In this document: one piece after another, positions 1 through 5,868 of the stretch
Layout: every line of letters begins with the position of its first letter
Position numbering within the stretch: position 1 is the first letter of the stretch
Assembly (NCBI GenBank): GCA_021780395.1
Contig: JAJXYU010000122.1
Span: 1 to 6,617 of the forward strand
Length of the DNA: 6,617 bases
Source of the DNA: Pseudomonadota bacterium
GTDB taxonomy: Bacteria > Pseudomonadota > Gammaproteobacteria > Steroidobacterales > Steroidobacteraceae
Direction: 5' to 3'
Notes under the pieces: model-generated
Database searches by the model: none
Seen by the model: the letters and a program-made list of their open reading frames with translations, nothing else
Told to the model about the DNA's origin: nothing
Translations under genes and position numbers: made by a program

Positions 1-15
1 TTGAGCTACGGGCGC
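1..15 (-). tRNA. 5' end of a second tRNA, probably tRNA-Arg (cut by window edge)
   Basis: Read on the minus strand, these 15 nt are GCGCCCG TA GCTC AA. That is a 7-nt acceptor strand, the usual U8-A9 linker, and the start of a D-stem. It begins 2 nt after the CCA end of the preceding tRNA-Pro, so the two belong to one transcript. GCGCCCGTAGCTCA is how many proteobacterial tRNA-Arg (CCG or related) genes begin, and Pro and Arg tRNAs share a cluster in E. coli (argX-hisR-leuT-proM). The anticodon lies outside the window, so the amino acid is inferred from the acceptor sequence and the neighbour only. Confidence 0.6.
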
Positions 16-17
16 CT

Positions 18-94
18 TGGTCGGGGCAGAGGGATTCGAACCCCCGACCCTCTGCTCCCAAAGCAGATGCGCTACCAGACTGCGCCATGCCCCG
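18..94 (-). tRNA. tRNA-Pro(UGG)
   Basis: A complete 77-nt cloverleaf reads on the minus strand. The acceptor strands CGGGGCA (94-88) and TGCCCCG (28-22) pair fully, followed by discriminator A at 21 and an encoded CCA at 20-18. The anticodon stem TCTGC/GCAGA encloses the loop TTTGGGA, giving anticodon TGG (positions 60-58), which reads proline CCN codons, especially CCA and CCG. The T-arm has GGGGG/CCCTC, with one G-U pair, around TTCGAAT. The D-arm is GCGC...GCGC around a TCTGGTA loop. It is the first gene of a minus-strand tRNA cluster, since a second tRNA starts 2 nt after its CCA and a good promoter lies 61-90 nt upstream. Nothing suggests a pseudogene. Confidence 0.97.
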
Positions 95-154
95 CCGTCG
101 GTCACCCTTTACCCGGCACGCCCGTCCGCCGGTGTCGCCGGCTCGGGGACGCGA

Positions 155-184
155 ATCATACGGGCGCGTGCGCTCGCGCGTCAA
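155..184 (-). promoter_or_regulatory. Sigma70-type promoter of the tRNA-Pro/Arg cluster
   Basis: On the minus strand TTGACG (184-179, 5/6 to TTGACA) is followed after 18 nt by TATGAT (160-155, 5/6 to TATAAT). Transcription would begin near 148 and give a leader of roughly 50 nt before the tRNA at 94. The bases after the -10 (TCGCGTCCCC) are G+C-rich, as in the discriminators of stable-RNA promoters under stringent control. The leader contains a 5-bp hairpin at 128-142 (GCCGG/CCGGC), which RNase processing would remove. The match is by eye and untested. Confidence 0.6.
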
Positions 185-229
185 TTTCGCGGCGATTCTG
201 TGCGAGAATGCCGCCGCCCGTTGACGGAC

Positions 230-234
230 GAAGG
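230..234 (+). promoter_or_regulatory. Ribosome binding site deciding the folD start
   Basis: GAAGG ends 6 nt before the ATG at 241. The in-frame ATG at 208 has no comparable purine run, so this site supports translation from 241. Confidence 0.5.
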
Positions 235-240
235 TCGAGC

Positions 241-1098
241 ATGCCAGCGCAACTCATTGACGGCAAAGCGATTGCCGCAAAATTCAAGCGAGACATCCGA
301 GAGCAGGTCGACCAGATGGTCGCGCGCGGGATGCGCCGCCCCGGGCTTGCGGTGATCATGGTCGGCGACAATCCGGCCTCCGCGGTCTACGTCCGCAACA
401 AGCGCAAGGCCTGCGCGGAATCCGGGATCGTCTCGGTCGCCCACGACTTGCCGTATTCGACGACGCAGCAGGAGTTGATCCAGCTGATCGAGTCCTTGAA
501 CCGCGACCCGTCGATCGACGGGATCCTGGTGCAGCTCCCGCTGCCCCAGCACATCGAGCAGAGCGTGATCATCGAGAAGATCGATCCGGCGAAGGACGTC
601 GACGGATTCCATCCGTTCAACGTGGGTCGGCTCGCGCTGCGCGTCCCGCTGATCCGTCCGTGCACGCCGTACGGCGTCACCAAGCTGATCGATCACGTCG
701 GGCTTTCGCCGAAGGGCCGTCATTGCGTCGTGATCGGCGCATCGAACATCGTCGGTCGCCCGATGGCGCTCGAGCTGCTGTTGATGGGCGGCACCGTGAC
801 CGTGTGCCACCGATTCACCGGCGACCTGAAGCCCTACGTGAGCAGCGCCGACATCCTGATCGTCGCGGTCGGCCGGCCCGGCATCGTCCGCGGCGAGTGG
901 ATCAAGCCCGGCAGCGTCGTGATCGACGTCGGAATGAACCGCGGCGCCGACGGCAAGCTCTGCGGCGACGTCGACTTCGACGGCGCCTACGAACGCGCCG
1001 GCTGGATCACGCCGGTGCCGGGCGGCGTCGGACCGATGACGGTCGCGATGCTGATGAAGAACACGCTGGAGTCCGCCGAAGCGCGCCTCGACCCCTGA
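241..1098 (+). CDS. folD: Bifunctional methylenetetrahydrofolate dehydrogenase / methenyltetrahydrofolate cyclohydrolase FolD
   Basis: The 285-residue product interconverts 5,10-methylene-, 5,10-methenyl- and 10-formyl-tetrahydrofolate in the cytoplasm. It uses NADP(H) and supplies one-carbon units for purines and formyl-Met-tRNA. The length is normal for the family. The N-terminal catalytic domain carries Tyr50, Lys54 (YVRNK), Gln98 and Asp121 (KDVDGFHP), at the same residue numbers as the E. coli enzyme. The Rossmann-type nucleotide domain has GASNIVGRP (166-174), and the family signature PGGVGPMT sits at 260-267. The start at 241 is chosen because [12 protein letters not shown] is the usual beginning and GAAGG lies 6 nt upstream. 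An upstream in-frame ATG at 208 is less likely. The gene is divergent from the tRNA cluster and converges on cysS across 40 nt with no clear intrinsic terminator. Its promoter must lie in 95-240; a weak extended -10 (TGCGAGAAT, 201-209) is the best candidate and lacks a good -35. Confidence 0.97.
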   Translation: MPAQLIDGKAIAAKFKRDIREQVDQMVARGMRRPGLAVIMVGDNPASAVYVRNKRKACAESGIVSVAHDLPYSTTQQELIQLIESLNRDPSIDGILVQLPLPQHIEQSVIIEKIDPAKDVDGFHPFNVGRLALRVPLIRPCTPYGVTKLIDHVGLSPKGRHCVVIGASNIVGRPMALELLLMGGTVTVCHRFTGDLKPYVSSADILIVAVGRPGIVRGEWIKPGSVVIDVGMNRGADGKLCGDVDFDGAYERAGWITPVPGGVGPMTVAMLMKNTLESAEARLDP

Positions 1099-1138
1099 AG
1101 CGCGCAGACCGAACCGCCGGAAACGCCCCGCCGCACGC

Positions 1139-2527
1139 TCATGCGCGCCGCCAGCGGGTGACGCCGCCCGGTTTGTCCTCGATCACGACTCCCGCGGCGG
1201 CGAGCTGGTCCCGGATGCGATCACCTTCCGCGTAATTCTTCGCGACCCGAGCCGCGCGGCGCGCCGCGACCAGCGCGTCGATCGCCGAGTCGTCGAGAAC
1301 CGCCGCGCCGGCGCCGCGCTTCGAAAACGCGACCGGATCCTGTTGCAGGAGCCCGAGCATGCCGCCGAGCGCACGCAGCGTCGCCGCTCCGTCGGCCGCT
1401 TCCTTCGACCGGCCCGACGCCTTCGCCGAATTCAGATCCCGCGCAACGCCCTGCAGGACCGCGAACGCCTCCGGCGTGTTGAAGTCGTCGTCCATCGCGG
1501 CCCGCCACTGCGCGAGCGCGCCGGAATCGACCTGTCCAGCGTCGGGCGCGCCCTCGAGCGCGCGATACAGGCCGAGCAGCGTCTCGTCGGCCTGCGCGAG
1601 TTGCTCGGTCGAGTAGTTGATCGGTCCGCGGTAGTGGCTGCCGAGCAGGAAGAAGCGCAGCACTTCCGGATCGCGAAGCTGCGCGAGCACGTCGCGCACC
1701 GTGAAGAAGTTGCCGAGCGACTTCGACATCTTCTGATCGTCGATGCGCACGAATCCGTTGTGCATCCACACGTTCACGAACTCGGTGCCGCAGGCCGCGC
1801 ACGACTGCGCGATCTCGTTCTCATGGTGCGGGAACTTGAGGTCCATGCCGCCGCCGTGCAGGTCGAAATGTCCGCCGAGGAGCGCAGTCGACATCGCCGA
1901 GCACTCGATGTGCCAACCCGGCCGGCCGCGGCCCCACGGGGAGTCCCAGGCGGGCTCCCCCGGCTTCGCCGCCTTCCACAGCACGAAATCCAGCGGATCG
2001 CGCTTTGCATCGTCGACGCGCACGCGCGCGCCCGCACGCAGATCCTCGAGTCGCTTGCCGGACAGGCGCCCGTAGGGCGCAAAACGCCGCACCGAATACA
2101 GCACGTCGCCATCGTCGGCGACGTAGGCATAGCCCTTGGCGACCAGCGTCTCGATCATCGCGACGATCGCGCCGATGTATTCGGTCGCGCGGGGCTCGTG
2201 GTCCGGCGGATCGAGGCGCAGCGCCGCGCAGTCCTCGTGCATCGACGTGGTGAATCGCCGCGCGAGCGCCGACCACTCCTCGCCGTTCGCCGCCGCGCGC
2301 TCGATGATCTTGTCGTCGATGTCGGTCACGTTGCGCACGTACGTGACGTCGAATCCCGATGCGCGCAGATACCGCTGCACCATGTCGAACACCATCAGCA
2401 TCCGCGCGTGGCCGAGATGGATGTGGTCGTACACGGTGACGCCGCAGACGTACATCCGCACCTTTCCAGGCTCGATCGGCCGGAAGAGCTCCTTCTGGGC
2501 GGTCAACGAATTATGGATCTTGAGCAT
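1139..2527 (-). CDS. cysS: Cysteinyl-tRNA synthetase
   Basis: This 462-residue class I synthetase charges tRNA-Cys with cysteine in the cytoplasm, using ATP. The HIGH motif is HLGH (37-40) and KMSKS is intact (266-270). The active-site zinc ligands Cys28, Cys209 (HIECS), His234 and Glu238 (HHENE) are all present at E. coli numbering. [10 protein letters not shown] (25-34) and [14 protein letters not shown] (223-236) are strong family signatures. The C-terminal part carries the DALR helical region and ends in a small anticodon-binding domain ([12 protein letters not shown]). The start MLKIHNSLT matches the usual family N-terminus. Reading could extend 9 codons to an ATG at 2554, but that segment lacks family similarity. 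The start lies inside the end of gltX (17-nt overlap) with GGAG 4 nt before the ATG, so the two are probably cotranscribed and translationally coupled. It converges on folD. Confidence 0.97.
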   Translation of the reverse strand: MLKIHNSLTAQKELFRPIEPGKVRMYVCGVTVYDHIHLGHARMLMVFDMVQRYLRASGFDVTYVRNVTDIDDKIIERAAANGEEWSALARRFTTSMHEDCAALRLDPPDHEPRATEYIGAIVAMIETLVAKGYAYVADDGDVLYSVRRFAPYGRLSGKRLEDLRAGARVRVDDAKRDPLDFVLWKAAKPGEPAWDSPWGRGRPGWHIECSAMSTALLGGHFDLHGGGMDLKFPHHENEIAQSCAACGTEFVNVWMHNGFVRIDDQKMSKSLGNFFTVRDVLAQLRDPEVLRFFLLGSHYRGPINYSTEQLAQADETLLGLYRALEGAPDAGQVDSGALAQWRAAMDDDFNTPEAFAVLQGVARDLNSAKASGRSKEAADGAATLRALGGMLGLLQQDPVAFSKRGAGAAVLDDSAIDALVAARRAARVAKNYAEGDRIRDQLAAAGVVIEDKPGGVTRWRRA

Positions 2528-3899
2528 GACTCTCCAGTCGTCGTCGCGCGGCATCCGCGCCGATCAGCGCGAGGAGCGGCGCGAGTTCAGGGCCGTGCGC
2601 GCATCCCGTGAGCGCGAGCCGCAGCGGCAGGTAGAGCGCGGCGCCGCGCCGGCCGGTCCGCGCCGAGACGAGCTTCGCCAGGCGTGGCAGGTCGGCGCCG
2701 CTCTCGGTGATCGCGGCCGCGGCGGTCGCGAAGAAACCCGATCCTGCGTCGGCGAGGATCCGCCGTTCCTGCTCGCCGAGCGGCGGCAGGTCGCCGCGCA
2801 GCACGGCGAGCCAGGGCGCCGCGTCCTTCGGCAGCACGACGTTGTGCCGCAGGAGCTCGGCGACGCGCGGATCGCCCCCCGCGCCGAGCCAGGTACCCAC
2901 CTCGGTCGGTGACAATCGCGCGATCGTCTCCTTCTGCCAGTGCAGGAGCTGGGCCTCGTCGAAGCGCGCCGGAGCCTTGCCGAGATGCTCGGGTCGGAAA
3001 TGCACCGGCATCTCCGGGAGATCGAGCCACCGGTCGACGTCGCCGGTATGCCCCAGGCGAACGAGATGGTTCAGCAGTGCCGCGGCGAGGAATCCGCGCT
3101 GACGGAACTCCTGGACGCTGGTGCTCCCATGCCGCTTCGACAGCGGCGCGCCGTCGGCGCCGACCAGCAGCCCCACGTGGCCGTAATCCGGCCGGCGCAG
3201 ACCGAGCGCGTCGAGCACCAGGAGCTGGCGCGGGGTGTTGGCGAGGTGATCGTCGCCGCGCAGCACGTGGGTCACCCCCATCAGTGCATCGTCGACGGCG
3301 TTGCAGAAGAAGAACGACGCGGTGCCGTCCTCGCGGCGAACGATGAAATCGCCGATGTCGTTCGTCTGCAGGCGCTGCGGGCCGTGCACGAGGTCGGCGA
3401 ACTCGACGACACGATCGGAGGGCACCGCGAACCGCAAGGTCGGGCGCAGGCCGCTCGCGGCCCGCTCGCGCCGCGCAGCGGTGCTCAAGGCCCGGCAGGT
3501 ACCGGGGTAGCGTGGCGGCCGGCCGGCCATGCGCTGCAGCTTGCGCGCGATCTCCAGTTCCTCGGGGCGGCAGTAACACGGGTAGGCATCGCCCTGCGCC
3601 TCGAGTTGCTCGAACAGTGCCGCGTAGATCGCCCCACGCTCCGACTGGACGTACGGTCCCGCCGGACCGCCGACGTCGGGTCCCTCGTCCCAGGTGAGGT
3701 GCAGCCACTGGAGCTCGGCGATCAATTCGTCGCGGTACCGATGCTGACTGCGCTCGACATCCGTATCCTCGATGCGCAAAATGAAGCGCCCACCGGTCTT
3801 GCGTGCCCACAGGTAGCTGAACAGCGCCGTGCGCGCATTGCCGAGATGGACGGCCCCCGTGGGGCTCGGTGCGAACCGTGTGACGGCCGGCGTTGTCAT
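2511..3899 (-). CDS. gltX: Glutamyl-tRNA synthetase, GltX2-like
   Basis: The product is a 462-residue class I synthetase that attaches glutamate to t[23 protein letters not shown] opens the protein, with HLGN (18-21) as its HIGH motif. LRIEDTD (41-47), [12 protein letters not shown] (208-219) and LSKRH (253-257, the KMSKS equivalent) follow, then the all-helical anticodon-binding region with [18 protein letters not shown] near the C-terminus. [22 protein letters not shown] and [11 protein letters not shown] look to me more like the GltX2 paralogue, some members of which prefer tRNA-Gln, than the standard gammaproteobacterial enzyme. This is recalled similarity, not an alignment. Of the E. coli zinc ligands, three cysteines remain (Cys108, Cys110, Cys135), but the His position is Ala137. 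The gene overlaps cysS by 17 nt downstream and is divergent from the cyclophilin gene. No Shine-Dalgarno lies at normal distance, and a -10-like box ends 8 nt before the ATG. Confidence 0.95.
   Translation of the reverse strand: MTTPAVTRFAPSPTGAVHLGNARTALFSYLWARKTGGRFILRIEDTDVERSQHRYRDELIAELQWLHLTWDEGPDVGGPAGPYVQSERGAIYAALFEQLEAQGDAYPCYCRPEELEIARKLQRMAGRPPRYPGTCRALSTAARRERAASGLRPTLRFAVPSDRVVEFADLVHGPQRLQTNDIGDFIVRREDGTASFFFCNAVDDALMGVTHVLRGDDHLANTPRQLLVLDALGLRRPDYGHVGLLVGADGAPLSKRHGSTSVQEFRQRGFLAAALLNHLVRLGHTGDVDRWLDLPEMPVHFRPEHLGKAPARFDEAQLLHWQKETIARLSPTEVGTWLGAGGDPRVAELLRHNVVLPKDAAPWLAVLRGDLPPLGEQERRILADAGSGFFATAAAAITESGADLPRLAKLVSARTGRRGAALYLPLRLALTGCAHGPELAPLLALIGADAARRRLESHAQDP
2531..2535 (-). 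promoter_or_regulatory. Ribosome binding site of cysS inside the gltX 3' end
   Basis: On the minus strand GGAGA lies 3 nt before the cysS ATG (2527-2525), or GGAG at 4 nt. The spacing is short but usable. The site lies within the last codons of gltX, which fits reinitiation or coupled translation. Confidence 0.4.
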
Positions 3900-3907
3900 A
3901 ACCGTCG

Positions 3908-3913
3908 ATTGTA
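3908..3913 (-). promoter_or_regulatory. Candidate -10 element for gltX-cysS, implying a near-leaderless mRNA
   Basis: On the minus strand TACAAT (5/6 to TATAAT) ends 8 nt before the gltX ATG. Transcription starting 6-8 nt after it would begin at or just before the start codon. I see no good -35 at 16-18 nt spacing, so the promoter call is tentative. Confidence 0.35.
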
Positions 3914-3924
3914 CCTTCTGGGGC

Positions 3925-3928
3925 GGAG
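3925..3928 (+). promoter_or_regulatory. Ribosome binding site deciding the cyclophilin start
   Basis: GGAG abuts the ATG at 3929 but lies 6 nt before the ATG at 3935. Only the second spacing is functional, so the start is placed at 3935. Confidence 0.55.
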
Positions 3929-3934
3929 ATGCGG

Positions 3935-4516
3935 ATGAAGAAGCTTCTCATCGGAATCGTGCTCTCGGTCGCGATCATCGGTGGCGCACAGGCCGCGACG
4001 AAGCCGGCGGCGGCGACGCCGTTCGTCAAGGTCTACACCTCGCTCGGCAACTTCGTGATCCAGTTGTTCCCGGATCGCGCACCGCTCACGGTCAGGAACT
4101 TCCTGCGCTACGTCGATCGCGGCCAGTACACCGACACGCTGTTCCACCGGGTGATCACGAATTTCGTGATCCAGGGTGGCGGTTACGACATCCACTATCA
4201 CCTCAAGCCCGCCCCGTGGCAGACGGTCAACGAGTCCGGCAACGGCCTGTCGAATTCGCGCGGAACGGTCGGCCTCGCGCGCGGCAAGGCCCCGCATAGC
4301 GGAAATTGTCAGTTCTACGTGAACCTGAACGACAACAGCGAACTCGATCCGAGCGCGGCGCGCTGGGGCTACGCGGTGTTCGGCCGCATCGTCCAGGGCA
4401 TGAGCGTCGTCGACCGGATCGGCAACCAGCCGACCGGCGCCGCCGGCCCGTTCCGGCGCGATGCGCCGATCCCGCCGGTCGTGATCGAGAAGATCGTCCG
4501 CGTCGCCGGTCCGTGA
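3935..4516 (+). CDS. Exported cyclophilin-type peptidyl-prolyl cis-trans isomerase (PpiA/PpiB family)
   Basis: The 193-residue product catalyses cis-trans isomerisation of X-Pro bonds during protein folding. Residues 1-20 form a clear Sec signal peptide: a KK n-region, the hydrophobic core LLIGIVLSVAIIGG, and an A-Q-A cleavage site before ATKP. The mature enzyme is therefore expected in the periplasm. The cyclophilin domain follows, with FHRVITNFVIQGGG (70-83, catalytic Arg72), GTVGLAR (110-116), SGNCQFYVNL (122-131) and GYAVFGRIVQGMSVVD (145-160). By position (beside lpxH, near cysS and folD) it corresponds to ppiB, which is cytoplasmic in E. coli, but by targeting it resembles PpiA, so I give no symbol. 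The start at 3935 is chosen over 3929 because of GGAG spacing. The gene is divergent from gltX, with only 35 nt between the two starts, and it overlaps lpxH by 4 nt (GTGA). Confidence 0.93.
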   Translation: MKKLLIGIVLSVAIIGGAQAATKPAAATPFVKVYTSLGNFVIQLFPDRAPLTVRNFLRYVDRGQYTDTLFHRVITNFVIQGGGYDIHYHLKPAPWQTVNESGNGLSNSRGTVGLARGKAPHSGNCQFYVNLNDNSELDPSAARWGYAVFGRIVQGMSVVDRIGNQPTGAAGPFRRDAPIPPVVIEKIVRVAGP

Positions 4517-5253
4517 ACCGTCCCCGGCGCCGCCCGGCGGCGTTGTTCGTCTCCGATCTGCACATCGATGCCGCCCATCCGGCGATCGGCGAGCGATTCC
4601 TCGAATTCCTCGCACGCGAGACGCGCGACGCGGTCGCGCTCTACGTGCTCGGCGATCTGTTCGAGACCTGGGTCGGCGACGACGATCCCGACGATGCGCA
4701 GCGCACGGTGATCGCGGCGCTTCGCGATCTCGCGACTCGCGGCGTCCCATGCTTCGTGATGCACGGCAACCGCGACTTCCTGCTCGGTGAGCGATTCGCG
4801 GCGGCGAGCGGCGCGACGCTGCTGCCCGACCCCGTGCTGATCACCCTGCACGGCGAGCGTGCGCTGCTGATGCACGGGGACGCGCTCTGCACCGGCGATC
4901 GGGCCTACCAGCGGCTGCGCGCGACGGTGCGCGATGCCGATTGGCAGCGGCGCTTCCTGGGGTTGCCGGCGGACGCGCGCCGTGCACTCGCCGGCGCCGC
5001 GCGCGCCGGCAGCCGGGCCCACAACGCGGCCCTCGCCCCCGCGATCGCCGACGTCGAGGCCGCGAGCGTCGCAGCGGTGCTGCGCGCAGCGGGCGTCGGC
5101 ACCTTGATCCACGGCCATACCCATCGACCGGGGACCCATCGCTTCGACGTCGATGGGACCGCCCGTACCCGCATCGTGCTCGGCGACTGGTACGACACCG
5201 GCAGCGTGCTGCGCTGGGACGAGGATGGCTTCGAGCTAGTGCGTCTCGACTGA
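4513..5253 (+). CDS. lpxH: UDP-2,3-diacylglucosamine diphosphatase LpxH
   Basis: LpxH hydrolyses UDP-2,3-diacylglucosamine to lipid X and UMP, the fourth step of lipid A synthesis, at the inner face of the cytoplasmic membrane. The 246-residue product (E. coli 240) shows the calcineurin-like metallophosphoesterase motifs: DLH (Asp15, His17), GDLFE (Asp48), GNRDF (Asn86, Arg87, Asp88), HGD (His121) and GHTHRP (His200, His202). GDLFETWVGDDD and VLGDWYDTGSV are typical of LpxH rather than generic phosphoesterases. The start is GTG at 4513, overlapping the cyclophilin stop as GTGA. There is no clear Shine-Dalgarno, so translation is probably coupled. Substrate-site Ser and Asn (E. coli 160 and 164) are kept as Ser167 and Asn171, but the Lys167 equivalent is Leu174 and the IMDVN segment reads IADVE. 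The 3' end overlaps miaE by 18 nt. Confidence 0.95.
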   Translation: MNRPRRRPAALFVSDLHIDAAHPAIGERFLEFLARETRDAVALYVLGDLFETWVGDDDPDDAQRTVIAALRDLATRGVPCFVMHGNRDFLLGERFAAASGATLLPDPVLITLHGERALLMHGDALCTGDRAYQRLRATVRDADWQRRFLGLPADARRALAGAARAGSRAHNAALAPAIADVEAASVAAVLRAAGVGTLIHGHTHRPGTHRFDVDGTARTRIVLGDWYDTGSVLRWDEDGFELVRLD

Positions 5254-5868
5254 GCGGCGTCCGGCCGGCGGACCGGAGTGGAAGCGGAACACGTCGTCCG
5301 GCGTACCGATGAGTTCGCTCTCGAGCTGCGCGAACGCCTCGATCCGGGCATCGACGTCGATCCCGGCCCGTGCGCCCGCGCGTCGCGCGAGATCGAGGTA
5401 CAGGCGATGATGGCGCGATTCAGCCGCGCACAGGCCGCCGAAGAACGCGTCGAGCGGTGCGCCGATCACCGGCGCGAGCGCCTCGAAGCGCTCGCAGGAA
5501 CGCGCCTCGATGAACGCACCGGCGACCAGCAGATCGACCTCGCGCGCCGGTTCGGCACACGCGACCAGCCGCCGCAGCCGTTCCGCATAGCGGCCCGGCC
5601 CGAGCCGCCGCGGCACGATGCCGAGCTGATCGATCAGCTTCGCGACCTGCTCGTAATGACGCAGTTCCTCGCGCGCGAGCCGCGACAGGCGCTGCGCGAG
5701 ATCGAGATCCTCGGCATACGCGAACATCAGCGACAGCGCGGTCGACGCCGCCTTCTTCTCGCAGTTCGCGTGGTCGATCAAGAGCAGATCCCGCGACCCG
5801 ACGGCCGCCTCGACCCAGGCCGCTGGCGTCGGCACGCGCAGCAGCGGATGCGGCGCGCGCGGGCTCAC
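5236..5868 (-). CDS. miaE: tRNA-(ms2io6A)-hydroxylase MiaE
   Basis: MiaE is a non-haem diiron, O2-dependent enzyme. It hydroxylates the isopentenyl group of ms2i6A at position 37 of tRNAs that read codons beginning with U. The 210-residue product has the expected ferritin-like four-helix ligand set: Glu37 (DHANCEKKAA), Glu68 and His71 (EELRH), Glu121 (FIEARSCERF), and Glu150 and His153 (ESRHH). IDHANCEKKAASTALSLMF and GAFIEARSCERF are hallmark stretches. The start is placed at GTG 5868, which overlaps the kinase stop as GTGA and leaves about 17 residues before the conserved WVEA. The same frame stays open upstream to 6237, but that part only shadows the kinase gene. There is no clear Shine-Dalgarno, which suggests coupled translation. 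It is downstream of the kinase in the same transcript and converges on lpxH with an 18-nt overlap, ending in TAG. Confidence 0.93.
   Translation of the reverse strand: MSPRAPHPLLRVPTPAAWVEAAVGSRDLLLIDHANCEKKAASTALSLMFAYAEDLDLAQRLSRLAREELRHYEQVAKLIDQLGIVPRRLGPGRYAERLRRLVACAEPAREVDLLVAGAFIEARSCERFEALAPVIGAPLDAFFGGLCAAESRHHRLYLDLARRAGARAGIDVDARIEAFAQLESELIGTPDDVFRFHSGPPAGRRSVETH

Noticed and set aside
1..240. N-terminal extension of the folD frame back to position 1
   Set aside because: It would translate antisense through the tRNA-Pro gene. FolD homology starts at the ATG at 241, which has a ribosome binding site.
1078..1138. Possible terminator between folD and cysS (GCGCGC at 1081-1086 and 1100-1105 could pair across 13 nt)
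   Set aside because: The stem is short and self-complementary, it overlaps the folD end, and there is no T tract on either strand.
2528..2554. Nine-codon N-terminal extension of cysS (MPRDDDWRV)
   Set aside because: CysRS proteins normally start at MLKI-like sequence, and GGAG sits just before that ATG.
1343..2611. A 422-codon open frame on the plus strand, antisense to cysS
   Set aside because: It is Arg- and His-rich with no recognisable motif and is the complement of a clear cysS. Long antisense frames are common in G+C-rich genes.
2587..4029. A 480-codon minus-strand frame and a 332-codon plus-strand frame (2940-3938) across gltX
   Set aside because: Both are low-complexity Arg/Ala-rich shadows of gltX, whose own frame has every GluRS motif.
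4306..4512. Upstream extension of the lpxH frame inside the cyclophilin gene
   Set aside because: It is an out-of-frame shadow of the cyclophilin. LpxH similarity begins just after the GTG at 4513.
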